A stretch of 64,000 bases of DNA from Pratylenchus scribneri (Eukaryota > Nematoda > Chromadorea > Rhabditida > Pratylenchidae): positions 744,001 to 808,000 of the forward strand of contig JAQSEB010000117.1 of NCBI GenBank assembly GCA_030063045.1, in the 5' to 3' direction. Of this stretch, positions 39,001 through 50,756 are shown one piece after another (position 1 is the first letter of the stretch; every line of letters begins with the position of its first letter). The notes under the pieces are model-generated. The model had not been told where the DNA came from. It made no database searches and saw only the letters and a list, made by a program, of their open reading frames with translations. Position numbers and translations under genes: made by a program.

Positions 39001-39887
39001 CGGATCACACTTTTGCCACTTTTTCCACCTTCCAAATCCAAATAATCCGTTGGATTCAAGGGCGAAGGGGCCAATGGGAAGGAGGGCAATCTTTCCACCC
39101 CTTTGGGCGTCCGAGGTGGAGAGCCTTGAAAAAACTGAAAAAAATGGAAATGAGAAGGGGGCATTTCTTGTGTGGAATTTGAAATTTTATTAAAAAATAT
39201 AAATTGATTAGGAATTTTTTTAGTTGACTTGGATTAGTCTTTAATTCATAAAGGAATTATTTGATATAATTTTGAGCAATAAATTAGAGCCATATAAATT
39301 CAATTTGGTTGAATTAATTTTCAATCCGAAAATAAAAATTTAAAAGGTTTGGAAATTTTGTGGCTAATTTTTGAAAAAATTTATATTATTTTATAAAATG
39401 AATTACGGCGGCGAATCCATTGGACAATTTGTGCTGTCGGCCATTATTATTGCTTTGAATTGTCCCATTTTGACGGGGCAAAACATAGAGTGGTTCATTT
39501 TTGTTGCCAATCACAAAATGGTCGGGCGAACCGGCGAAATATTCACTCAATGGTTTTGTCTGAAAATTTGGGAATAATATTTAAATTAATTTTTGTTTGG
39601 TTTATTCTTTCAATTAAAAAATAAAATTTTCTCTAAATTATTTAATATTTATTTATGTTTTATTTTTCAATGAATGAGATTTACATTATTCACACCTTTT
39701 GTTGTTGTTCATCGACCGAATACACTTTTGCCCTTTGCCGTGCCCGCCTTTTTCGCTGACAAAGCCAAATGAAGAAGCCGAATGCCAACAACAATGCCAA
39801 AACGAGGGCAAGGCCCAAAAGGAGGAGTTTGAAGGCCAAATCTGCAAATGAGGCGGGCGAAATGTGGCCAGAGGGGCAAATTGCCAT
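36005..39887 (-). CDS. transmembrane protein tyrosine phosphatase
   Basis: Eleven minus-strand exons join in frame to 561 residues: 39887-39696, 39559-39407, 39134-38800, 38751-38580, 38498-38399, 38354-38263, 38025-37861, 37427-37278, 37221-37097, 36253-36190, 36142-36005. An N-terminal membrane segment ([20 protein letters not shown]) is followed by a basic stop-transfer RKRRARQR and a long Ser/Pro/Glu-rich juxtamembrane region. Then comes one PTP domain: [58 protein letters not shown], and the P-loop [11 protein letters not shown] with intact Cys and Arg. It ends with [20 protein letters not shown]. The WPD loop reads WRD. The P-loop is split by the 843-bp intron 36254-37096. The ATG at 39887 has a TAA directly upstream in frame, but TTTGCAG inside exon 1 could be an acceptor for unseen ectodomain exons, so the N-terminus is provisional. 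Confidence 0.85.
36365..36848 (+). repeat. 24-bp minisatellite array 3, phosphatase intron
   Basis: About 20 units, mostly the GGCGAACTTAG type, some CCCGGCGAACTAAG, and some 15-bp TGTTTTAATTCC units. It lies in the intron that splits the [10 protein letters not shown] codons (36254-37096) and is antisense to the host gene when written in the same direction as arrays 1 and 2. Confidence 0.95.
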
Positions 39888-40288
39888 TTATTAGAAAGAA
39901 AGGATGGAAAGTGATTGGATTTTTGGAATGAAATGAATTTTGGATTCCATGGGATTTTGGATTGGAATTGAACGGTGGATGGATGAATGGGTGGATGACC
40001 TTCAATGAGCGACGGAAATTAGCCGGGGATATTACTTCCCTATTAGAAGAAGAAGAGCATTTTGGGCGGGCATTTGTTGGATAAAAATCACCAAAAATTC
40101 TTGGAAAGGGTATCCTCGCCCAATTCTCTGTTGGTCTTCTTCATTTTTTGGTTAATGAACCACCCTCCAATACATTTTCCCAAATTCTTTTTAATCTTTC
40201 TTTTTGAATCTTATTTTCTGGATATTTTCCTCATTGCCCATCCATTTTCCCGGTTTAAAAAAACAAAGAAAATTAGAATGGATTGGGT

Positions 40289-40304
40289 GGGGGGGGGGGG
40301 GGGG
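40289..40304 (+). repeat. 16-bp poly-G tract
   Basis: Uninterrupted run of about 16 G following GATTGGGT, in otherwise AT-rich DNA upstream of the phosphatase. Confidence 0.9.
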
Positions 40305-40607
40305 TTTAGAAGGAATTGCGCCATTCGAGGGAATTTTGATTGGAATTGGCGATTAGAAAGGAGGAAGTGCATGGAAGGAAGAAGATGATCCAATTTTCAA
40401 CAATTCCTTTAATCTATTTAATGAAAAAATAGAAAATTAAATGTTGAAATTTGCTGGGAAGTTGCCTATTAAATGAAAATTGGCACTAAAATGATTTGAA
40501 TAGGGTAAAATTTTATGAATATCTGACAAAATATGGCCAAATATCGACTAATTAAATAATTATTAGTCATAATCTAGGGCTAAAGTGATTTTGGGGCGAG
40601 AGCTGGG

Positions 40608-40910
40608 CCTGGGCTCTTACGCGGGTCTTCGCCGGAAGTCTAAACCCCCAATGCCCAATTAAGGGGATAGGGATAAAGGATAACCCAAATTTAAATTATT
40701 CTTTTTTTAATTATGTTTAAAAATGTGATAATAATGTGAAGTTTAAAAGACATAAGAAGGAGGAGGAAAGGTGGGTTTAAAAAAGACAGATTGAGGCAAT
40801 ATTTGATTGATAGGGTGATGGGGGGATTTGACAAGGAGTGGGGGATGAGGGTACAGTAGGATGAATAGGAAAGGAGCCCTTATAGGCATTAATTGGCATT
40901 AACAAAATTA
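40608..40910 (+). repeat. dispersed repeat, copy A
   Basis: Shares ordered blocks with the reverse complement of 61714-62016: CTTCGCCGGAAG (CTTCACCGGAGG in copy B), AATGTGATAATAATGTGA, CAATATTTGATTGATAGG, GTACAGTAGGATGAATAGG (one mismatch) and GGCATT. Length about 300 bp, no coding capacity. It looks like a short non-autonomous element. Confidence 0.7.
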
Positions 40911-43284
40911 TAAATGGCAATTTTATGGCAAATAATTAATAATTCTTCCCAAAACTGACCATCCATTGTGAACGAAAGAAAATTGCGTTGCATAATTATT
41001 TTATTCACAAATTAATTAATTAATCAAATTTTATTATTTCCTTTAAAATGTTTTTAATCTGGAAAATAAATTAAATATAATATTTTATCAATTAAAGGAA
41101 AATTTATTGAAAAATTTATTGGGTCAAATTCTACATTGAAATTTAAATTTAATGGGATTGACAAAAAATGGATTAAAATGAAATGAAGGAGTGAAAATGT
41201 TCTAAAATGGAGGGTGAGGTGTGCCCAAAAATGCACATTTTTCTGCTGGAATTTGATCTGTAAAATATTTGTCTCGAGCAAAACATTTTTTTTCAAAAAT
41301 GAATTTTCCATTATTTTGTACAAATTTCAAAAAAAATTCACTTTTTTTTGATGAATGACGTTCTTCTTTTTGGATAATTGCCCCCAAGTCCCATCCATTC
41401 CAACAATGTTCATTTTCGTTTTTAAAGGGGAATTTGGATGAACGGTAGGAGAAAATTGGCAAAGGGAAAATGTGTCCCATTCCCATCCAATGTTTAATGG
41501 GCGATCGCATATTTTATGGCCATAAATGGGCGAATTGATTTTTCGAGAGGAATTTTTATTGCGAAAATTGGGCGGAAAAATGATGAAAAAAAAATGGACG
41601 AAATTCGAGAAAATTTGGACGAACATATAGAAAAATGATCTAGCCAATGCTCAAATAAAGTGAATTTCGGGCGCAGAATAATTTTCCATATGGAAAATTG
41701 CCAAATTAATAAATAAATTTGATGGAAATTATTTCAATTTAATGTTCAGATTTTAATTAATGAATTTTAAACTAATTTTTGCCTATAATTTTTGCTAAAA
41801 ATTTAATTTTGTGCAGCATTTTTGTGAAATTGTAAAAAAGGGAAAAAATGGAAAAAAGATCGGGATGGAGAGGTGATTGGTAATCCGCCAATGCCCAAAA
41901 TCCTCTCCCAAAATGAAAGGTTGAGCATAGGGAAAATATTCTCCCCTTCCAAATATTTATTGTCCCCTTCAATTGGCAATTTTTATATTTACGCTCTGCG
42001 CGAACTCTTCCCAACAGAAAGGGAAATTGAGAGGGACGAGAATGTTGATGATTGGAATGGGGATTGGACCCCAAAAGGATGGAGGGATTAGTTGAACTCC
42101 CATTTTAGGGAATAGGCAATCAATCCATTTAGGGCCAATAATAACAATTCACTGAAAATTGGCCATAAAATTACTTATTTTTTAAAGGGAAAAGCAAAGG
42201 AAAGGCCACAATTTGTTATCTTCCATCACTGCTAGATTAATCAATTAAATGGTTGAAATTCAATATAAATAAATTCATTTAAAATAATACAGGGATTTCG
42301 ATTTTTTGTGAAAGGATAGCCTGGAATTATGATTTTGTTTGAGGGAGAAATTTGAATGAATCTTTGAGGAAAAATTGCAAGGGAACCTTCTGAAATTCTC
42401 CACCCCCATCCTATGGCCCTCTCGAAAATTTTTTGTTCGGTTTGAATGAAGGGGAAAAACATTGCGCGCAAATTCTGAAAGAAGGGAGAAAAAAGGGGGA
42501 TGACACGCGAGAAATTGTGGATGATGGGGACTAAAAGGAGATGATGCCAGCCGCCGAAGTGCGACAAAAATAATAATGTTGGGCAAACAAATATTTTTAG
42601 GAAATGAAAAAAGAGTAAAAGAGAGGAAAATGAACGGGAAATGGAGGCTAATTTTGCTTATTAACCTTTCTTTTAGCCAATCAACTTCAGTGAGGTTGGA
42701 TGGATTGTTAAAACAGCAAGCATCAATATTGGGGATCAAAATTTATTTTGGTTTTAAAAATTGTATAAAATTAGTGCAAATTTCATATAAATAAAATCAC
42801 CCCCTTTTTGTTGGAATTCGTATGAGAAAAAATATTATTTTATTATGTATTTTTAACAGCCAATTTATTTTTAAATTTTTTTTTGTTGGAAAATTGAAAG
42901 GAAAAAGCCATCACCCATGCAAAAATTTTGGACACGTTTAATGTGTATATGCAAGTTAATTTTGATTGGAACAAAGAAGAATGCCCCCATTTAATGTTAG
43001 TTTGATTTGAATGAATGAGCACAATAAAAAATAATTGGTGGGCCGTGAAAATTAATTGGCCATAATTTTATGGCGAATTTAAACATTTTTAAGGTATTTT
43101 CATTTTGATAATTGTCGGCATTTGAAGGATTAAATTTGGTAAAAATAATTGAATTTATTCAAATTGGTTAAAAAATTATGAATACCCCTCCAAGAAAACA
43201 ATGGAAGTTTATATTTTCAAGTATTTTTGTTAAATATTAATCGATAAAACAAATTTCATTGTCGATTTAATTATTGCCTGCTTA

Positions 43285-43735
43285 TATGAATAATTCCGCC
43301 TGTTTCTTATTAGAATATTTCCGCCTGTTTTACTTAGAATAATTCCGCCTGTTTTACTTAGAATAATTCCGCCTGTTTTGCTTAGAATAATTCCGCCTGT
43401 TTTACCTAGAATAATTCCGCCTGTTTTGCTTAAAATAATTCCGCCTGGCGAACTTAGAATAATTCCGCCTGGCGAACTTAGAATAATTCCGCCTGGCGAA
43501 CTTAGAATAATTCCGCCTGGCGAACTTAGAATAATTCCGCCTGGCGAACTTAGAATAATTCCGCCTGGCGAACTTAGAATAATTCCGCTTGACGAACTTA
43601 GAATAATTCCGCCTGGCGAACTTAGAATAATTCCGCCTGGCGAACTTAGAATAATTCCGCCTGGCGAACTTAGAATAATTCCGCCTGGTAAATTTAGAAT
43701 AATTCCGCCTGTTTTACTTAGAATAATTCTGCCTA
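43285..43735 (+). repeat. 24-bp minisatellite array 4, intergenic
   Basis: About 18 units: TGTTTTACTTAG types at both edges and eleven or so GGCGAACTTAG types in the centre. Because 24 is divisible by three it stays open and encodes LRIIPPGE repeats, which I treat as noncoding. Confidence 0.95.
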
Positions 43736-46700
43736 TTTAAATAAATTTAATTTAAAAAAATTTCACTTGATTTTACAATTCGATTAATGAAAAAGATTAT
43801 CATTCAATTGGACTATTTTTGGAAAATTCATTGATGAAATATTGTGGACAAAAACATTATGATGAACGAATGGAAAATTGCCAAATTTGATGATAAAACA
43901 AAATTGGGAAAATGAAATGAAAAAATGAAATTGATGAAAGGAAAATTGCCGCCTCCAATTCATTCGTTCCCTTATCATTTTTATGGATGGAATTGTTGGC
44001 TAAATAAAATATTATTCATCTGAGGCCGATCAAAATTCATAAATTTGGCCATAAAAAATTTGCATTTGAAGGAATTATTGAAGAAAAACTTTTTATTGTA
44101 AATGTACGGAAACATTCCATGGATCCATTACTTTTTTTGTGGGCGTTGATTGAAAAAATGGCGGAATTGAAAAGTCAAACAAGGAAATGTTGACCAAATT
44201 GGATGATTAATACAAAATGTTTTCAACTAAAAATTGGAAAGAAATAAAAAGAAAAGAAGTCAAAAATTATTGTTTAAATTTCAAATTATTTCCATTTCAA
44301 ATAAATTTTGATACATTTTTGTTCCAATAATTTCAAGTTCCTCCTCAATAGACAAATTTGGCATAATTTTTGGCCAAGAGGGAATCCTTCATTAATTCCT
44401 TTGCTGTTCAAACTTTAAAAAATCGTTCATCCTCCTATTCGTGTTATTATCAGCTTATTTCTTTCTTCGTCCATCAAATTCGGCTCTCGACAATCCATTT
44501 TGGCCACATTCCTTCCTTTCTCATTGAACTTGGTTTTGGGCAGCTGCCGCCTTTTCCAACATTCCTATTCCCATTCTCATTCCCGTCTGCTGCATTTTGG
44601 GCCAAATGTTTGGCCACTGAAGGCCAATCGATGTTGTAGAGAAGGAAGAAAATGAAAAAGGGGAAGAGAATGAATATGTGGGCTAAAAAGGGGATAATGA
44701 GGAAAAGCCGTAAGAAGAAGCAAAAACTGGCGAGGGATAATTTGGCTGCTTTTTCTGAACTATTTAGAATGGAATGGGGACAAATGTTCGGCAATTTTCC
44801 TCAACTCTTTCCTACATTCCATTTCCCTCCAATTTGTTAATGTTGTGCTTTTGGTAGATATGCCGTCCTCCATATTTTTTTACTCATTTTAAGCAGACCA
44901 ATAAATTATTGCCTCTTTTTTAATTGGCAGTTTTGGCATTTTAATTCCTCCATTTTTGCATTCATAATGGTTTTAAAAGGCCTTAATTTTGCCAATGGAT
45001 TTTTGGCTAGCTTTCCTTATTAGCCAAGCTAAACAAGGCTGTAAGTTTAAAGTATTTTGATGAATCAGCAGAAGTCTAAATTCTTTGCTTTAAAATATGT
45101 TTAATCCATAATTCATTATCTCAAAATCAATGTGAAATGGGAAAAACAATGCCCAAATTGAATGATTCACCACTTGGCCAATTGAATTCATTCTTTCTTA
45201 ATTCCCACATTCTTTCAATTCTAGCCAAATCCAGAATTTTCCCAATTCATCAAAACAAAAATAGAGCTTATTCTCTTACATTTTTGTAGATAATTCTTTC
45301 CTTTCCGCCTAATGTTTTCTTCTAATTGGCCAATGACCGATCGTTATTCCATTTTAAATTTAATTAATTTAATTTGTCCTCATAATTTACAAAAAACTCA
45401 TTTTAATTCTTGGTGTCCCAATTCATTAATTTTAAAAATTAATTCAATGCCATTCTTTAAATTTTTATATTTATTTTATATCCATTTTTCCTTCACCCAT
45501 CAATTCCATCCATTTGTTTATTTTACTTGAATTTGCCCAAAAAATATTCTGTTTTAGGTTTTAGCCCCCAAAATGCATTTTCCAATTTTCCTCCATTCAT
45601 TTTAGCATTGCACCCTGAAATTTGGAATAGAAGGCGGCTTTTTGGCCAGATGAATGGTTTTTGGGGTTTACCGTTCCAATTTTTCCCACGGTGCCCGCCC
45701 AAAAATATTTTTCCAATTTGTCTTGGCTTTTCAAGCAATTTTCTCTGAATTGGCTTTGTTTTCTATTTTCCTTGAATTTGATTCTTTCCGTTCAATTTGC
45801 CCTTTGGCAATGGGGAATTCCTCTTCGATTTGAATCCGGCACGCAATTTTTTTGTAGAAAAGAATGTTGCGCACTTTCACATTAATTCATTTCTCATTTT
45901 TGTTCGTCCTTTTCCATCCATTTTTTTGCACTTTTATTTTATATTCAAATTCTCAGAACAACAAATTCACCCAATTCTTTTTTTCGAGTAAACAAATTGC
46001 GACGAAAAATATGGCATTTTTTTGACGGCATCAAATTCTTTGAACTAAAAGAAAGGAAAAAGTGCAAAAGTTTATTGACAAAAAAAAAAAATAAATGGAA
46101 CTAATTTGAATTCATTGAATTGGCCAATTCCTTTATGCTCCCATTTATTCCATTTAAATATGACTGACCTTATTTATTTATTTTCCCTCAAAATTGTATG
46201 AAATGAGAACAACAAAAATGCCAAGGAAAAATGAGTTGACTAATTAGCATGAGAACGGGGCCATTGCCTTCATTGCCTACCAATTTGTGGCAAAAAATGC
46301 CATTCCCCAATTGGCTGGCTTTCCGTTCGGCTTTAATCTTCGATGCTTTTCCCTCCATTGCTTTTTTCCGGATGGTATTTAATTTTGTCAAAAAAAAACA
46401 TTGAAAATGTCGAAAAGATTTAACATTTACGGTTCAATTGTTTGACTTAGACCCCCAAACCTTTATGCCCAATCGATAGTCTCGACAAGACAGTCATGTT
46501 TTGATTAAAATTAAGGTATTAAACCACTTAAACTATCTTGTGGGTTTTGGTTCAAAACCAATTAAACCATGACAAATTATTAGATATATACCATTCCATG
46601 CGTTTTGACGAGCTCTATCGAATGGATATACGATTTGGGGCCTAGGACAGGACATTAAACCGTTTTAATCGTTTCGATATTTTCAATTTTTTTTTTGACA

Positions 46701-49700
46701 AATTAAATATTTCCCCCCTTTTCCCCCTTTTTTTCCTCAAATTTGCTTTAAGTTTTAGTTCTTTTTTTTCGAAGATCTCTCGGCATTCCCCCGTCCCTCA
46801 CTTGTCCCTTTCATTCGCCGCTTTTCCTCCGTCCGCTTTAAACCAGAGATCACCCCTCCCCCTCCCTTCACCCAATTCTCCAAATTCCCATTGGCCCATG
46901 TAAAAAAGAGGAAGCCATCGATTTTGTGGGAAAATTTAGGTTTTTTAATAATTTGGCCATTCCAAGATTGAACCATTTAATTAAAAAGGAGTGGATTTTT
47001 ATTAATTTAAAAAAAGTGGAAATTAAGTAAAATTGATTGCCAATTTGTCACCCATTCTCATTTTGGATCCATTTTTGGCTTCAAAATACACTTAGGTAGA
47101 AAAGAATGTGGCCAACGATGAATGCACCCAATTCAATTTTTAATCCATTTTTTCGAACCAAAGATCATTTCAATTTCATTCATTTTGCTTCTTTGTTTGC
47201 ACTTTCTATGGCAACCGAATGGACCCAAATGTGAGCGCAAAACCCACCGAAGGGAGGGATTGGGAATAGTTAAACTAAAATTAAATGTTGAAAAGGGAAA
47301 AAATGGGTCAAATATAATGGAGGAAAGGAATGGGGAAAATATTGAACCCATTGAATGGATGAATGGGGGAATATTGGCCAACAAATCAAAGTTCCCATTC
47401 AACCTTCATTCATTTTTATACCGTCTCTGTTTGCTGGACGATTAATGCCTTTTGGAAGTCAAAGCGGATTACCTTTTTTGTTGTCTTACCCTTTCATCCA
47501 ATTTTCTAATATTTTAAGCGCCTGAAATTTTTGTTGGCAAATTTAATGATTTTATTCGTTTTTTACTAATTTCAATCAGTTTAAAGTCCATTTCTCTAAT
47601 TTATACTTCTCTCTGCTTCAATTAACAATTATTCCTTTGATAATTTAGAATATTTTTCAATATTTTTCAACCTTTTGAATTCCAGCCTGCCTATGCCAAT
47701 TGTTGGCATTTTCTCACCCAAAACCCATTGCCCTCAACCATTTTCCTTTCCTTCCTTCCACCCATTTTTTTCTGCCACTCTTCCCCCAAAGCATCAGAGG
47801 ACTTGAAAAGTGTGGAAAAGCGGCTGGCAGCAAAATTCTCTTTCCATGGCCTTTTTCCTCCTACTCTCAGCTCGGCTTCATCCCATCCACTCAATTCTCA
47901 GTCAATACTCCAATATATATATTTTTTTATGTTTTTCGCTTTCGGTCGATGGCAAAATGAAAAAAATACAAACTAAAATGTCTGGCGCCGCATCCTCCTT
48001 TTTTCATCCTTATTTCCAGCTTGTCAGCTTAAGTATCCATCCATCCCATCCATTCATTCATTCTGCAAGACGGACGGACGCACAAATGGACGGCCTTTCC
48101 ACATATTGGCCCTAAACGAATCCATTCCTTCCAATTGGGTGGCATCCCTTCCCTTCATCGGGGGCCAAATCCATCTTCCGGGTCCAGAAAACCACTCCCT
48201 TTAGTAATGCCGCAAAGTGCATGCCGACAAAAAATGAACCAAATTCCCACATTGGCATCAAAAAATGTGTTCCCATTAATCCAAACACAATTAAACTTGA
48301 CTTGACCAAATAAGGAAGGGAAAACGTACCTCAAAATACAGAATACAGTTTTAAAGCGAATATGCCAAATGAATTTGCTGATCTTTCCCGAAATATTTCT
48401 TATTTCTTTTTTTTTTCTAGAATTTATTTTTCCATTTTCCTCGCTTAAATTACTTAAACAATTTTTCGCATTTTCCATTGCCAATTGACGCCCCTCTTCA
48501 GTAAAATAAACAAATGCAAATGCACGTCAATATTTTAAGCTAAAAACATGAAAAAAACACGAAAAGAGCAGAAAAAATTGTAAAAATATATAAAAAAAAG
48601 GATGAAAAATTGTTGGATTGAATTGAATTGACGTGATTTGTGAAAAATGGGAATGTGGGGACAAATCAATGTACGGAAAAGCCATCGCCGAAGGGAGCGG
48701 GGGCTTTGATGAAACCCAGAGGAAAGCTGTGAAAAAAAGGGGCGAAAAGCACATCAATGAGCAAAAATTGGAAGGGCCAAGTGGCCGCCAACTGTTTCAT
48801 TCGGCCATTTTAATTCAATGATGGCTGCCATATTCCTCCTCTTTATATATTTTTGGCCTCAAAATTTCCCCTCTTTAGCAGATTGCCATTTCCATCAATT
48901 CCCCCGCGGGGATGGCATTGACGAATTTATGTCCTTTCTCAAGGCCACATTCATATGCTTCCTCCTTCATTTCTTCTTCCATTTTTGCATATTTCGTTCA
49001 TCTGCAAATATAAGCATAAGCAAATCCCCCGCATTCTTCCCTAATCCATCTCATTCCATTCCTCGCATTCTTTATTTTCCTTAATCCCTAATTTAGGGTT
49101 CAATCTATTCAATATGGCCATCATAGAATTTATTTATTCATTATATTAATATGGCCAAATAGTGCGATTAATAATATGTTTTGACCATTGATACATTTTG
49201 GCCTATTCACGGGGAAATCAGCCTCTTTCCGAAAGCTCTTTTAAACTTTTGAACTTTGATTCCCCCTATTTCCCTTTTCCACCTGCCTTTCATTCATTCA
49301 CCTTTATCCATTTGGCTATTATTTTATTTGTAATTTTGCGTGCATAAATCCATTTTCCATTACAGCCAATCCATTCAATTCCATCTATTCAAGACCACTT
49401 TATTATTGGCCGGCGATTTTTTTTGCTTGGACTTCAATCCATTTTCCGATTGAATTCCAAATTCTGTCAAAGTGTGGTCAAAATCAAAAGTGAGGAATAA
49501 TAATTGCCAATAAAAAATGTCCTCGCCAACAGGTGATTTTGGGGGAATGATCAAAATTATTATTTTATTGGGACAAAATTGAAATATTTATTTAATTAAG
49601 TGGGGTACCCTCAAATAGAAGGGCGGCCTTTTCCAAGAATCAAATAAAAATTTAGTCAGCCGCCAATCGGCCAGAATAATGACCAAATTTAATGAGGGAA

Positions 49701-50756
49701 TTTTGGATTGTGATAAGAAAATACCCAAAATAAAGTGGAGGGCTGAATAATTGGTTTAAAATAAAATATTAGGACAGAACATTTATGGGTGGTTTGGAGG
49801 AGGATAAGTACAGAGCATGTGGCCCATAAAAGGGAATAAAAATGTGTTCCCTAAAAAGAAGACCGAATATTTTCAATGGCACATTTTATTGAATTTTCAA
49901 AGGGAAATGGGCCAAATTGGTTTATGGCGAAGGAAGGAAGGGAGGCCAAAACTCCATTATGACATTCTGACTGACTGCTGGGACTGTGAATTCCTCGACT
50001 CCCCATTTTGGCCATTTTCGATTCATTCATATTAGTTTTTCCGTTCACGGCCATAGAAGAGTTATTCCCACCAAATATTGGCGGTGTTTCCCGGGGTGAT
50101 AAGGGTTTAAAATGGGAGAAGGGAGGACGGGAATCGGGAGGAAAACCCTAATAAGAAGAAGGAGAACACCATCCGCCAAAATAAAACCCTCAATAATCGG
50201 CCATAATCGCCTTCTCCGGCTGACTTCTTCCTTCGCCTAGCATTCTTATTTATTCTCCTCTGTCCTCACTCTAAACTAATTAATTTGATAAATAAAATCA
50301 TTTTTGGCGGCGAATCATCCTCGCAAAAAATATTCCCAAAGGCCCAAACAAAGATTTTGAATGATTTCTATTAGAATGAAGGGATCAATATTGGCGACAA
50401 ATTTGAATTAATTCCCAAAATGACTTTGTCCAAAGTGGAATATAAGCCCATTTCTTTCGTCCCTATTTTTTACAATTAGGACGACTCTTTCCTACCAAAC
50501 AATTGATCAAAGGGGAAAAGGGGACAAAGGGCAAATCGGTGGATGTACCCCCAACAAAAAGATGGAATTTCCTTTCCCCGGCGGCGGAACAAATGTCATT
50601 TTTTATTGGTCCAATCCCCCTCCCCCTTTTAATTCTCAATAAAATTTAAATCTGAAAATGAGCTGAATTCACTGGGCATTAGAAAAGCAAATTTGCAAGG
50701 AAATATTAAATAAAAAATGATTGAAAAACCCAACAAAAAAGTGAGATTTTTTGAAG

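Larger units (their letters stand above)
39888..50756. other. 10.9-kb region without a supported gene
   Basis: Between the divergent phosphatase and SLC4 genes I find no exon chain with a recognisable domain on either strand. Open frames up to about 150 codons exist but have composition typical of AT-rich noncoding DNA (runs of F, I, L, N, K). It contains array 4, a poly-G tract, a dispersed repeat and many TTGGCCA-like words. It may hold distal promoters, 5' UTR exons, or unseen ectodomain exons of the phosphatase. Confidence 0.5.

Noticed and set aside
42241..42739. Minus-strand frames of up to 154 codons as phosphatase ectodomain exons
   Set aside because: Composition is typical of AT-rich noncoding DNA, with no fibronectin or immunoglobulin pattern or matching splice phase.
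43378..43740. Open frame encoding LRIIPPGE repeats
   Set aside because: It is only the 24-bp array read in a frame that happens to stay open; the same repeat lies in introns elsewhere and is inverted at 59 kb.
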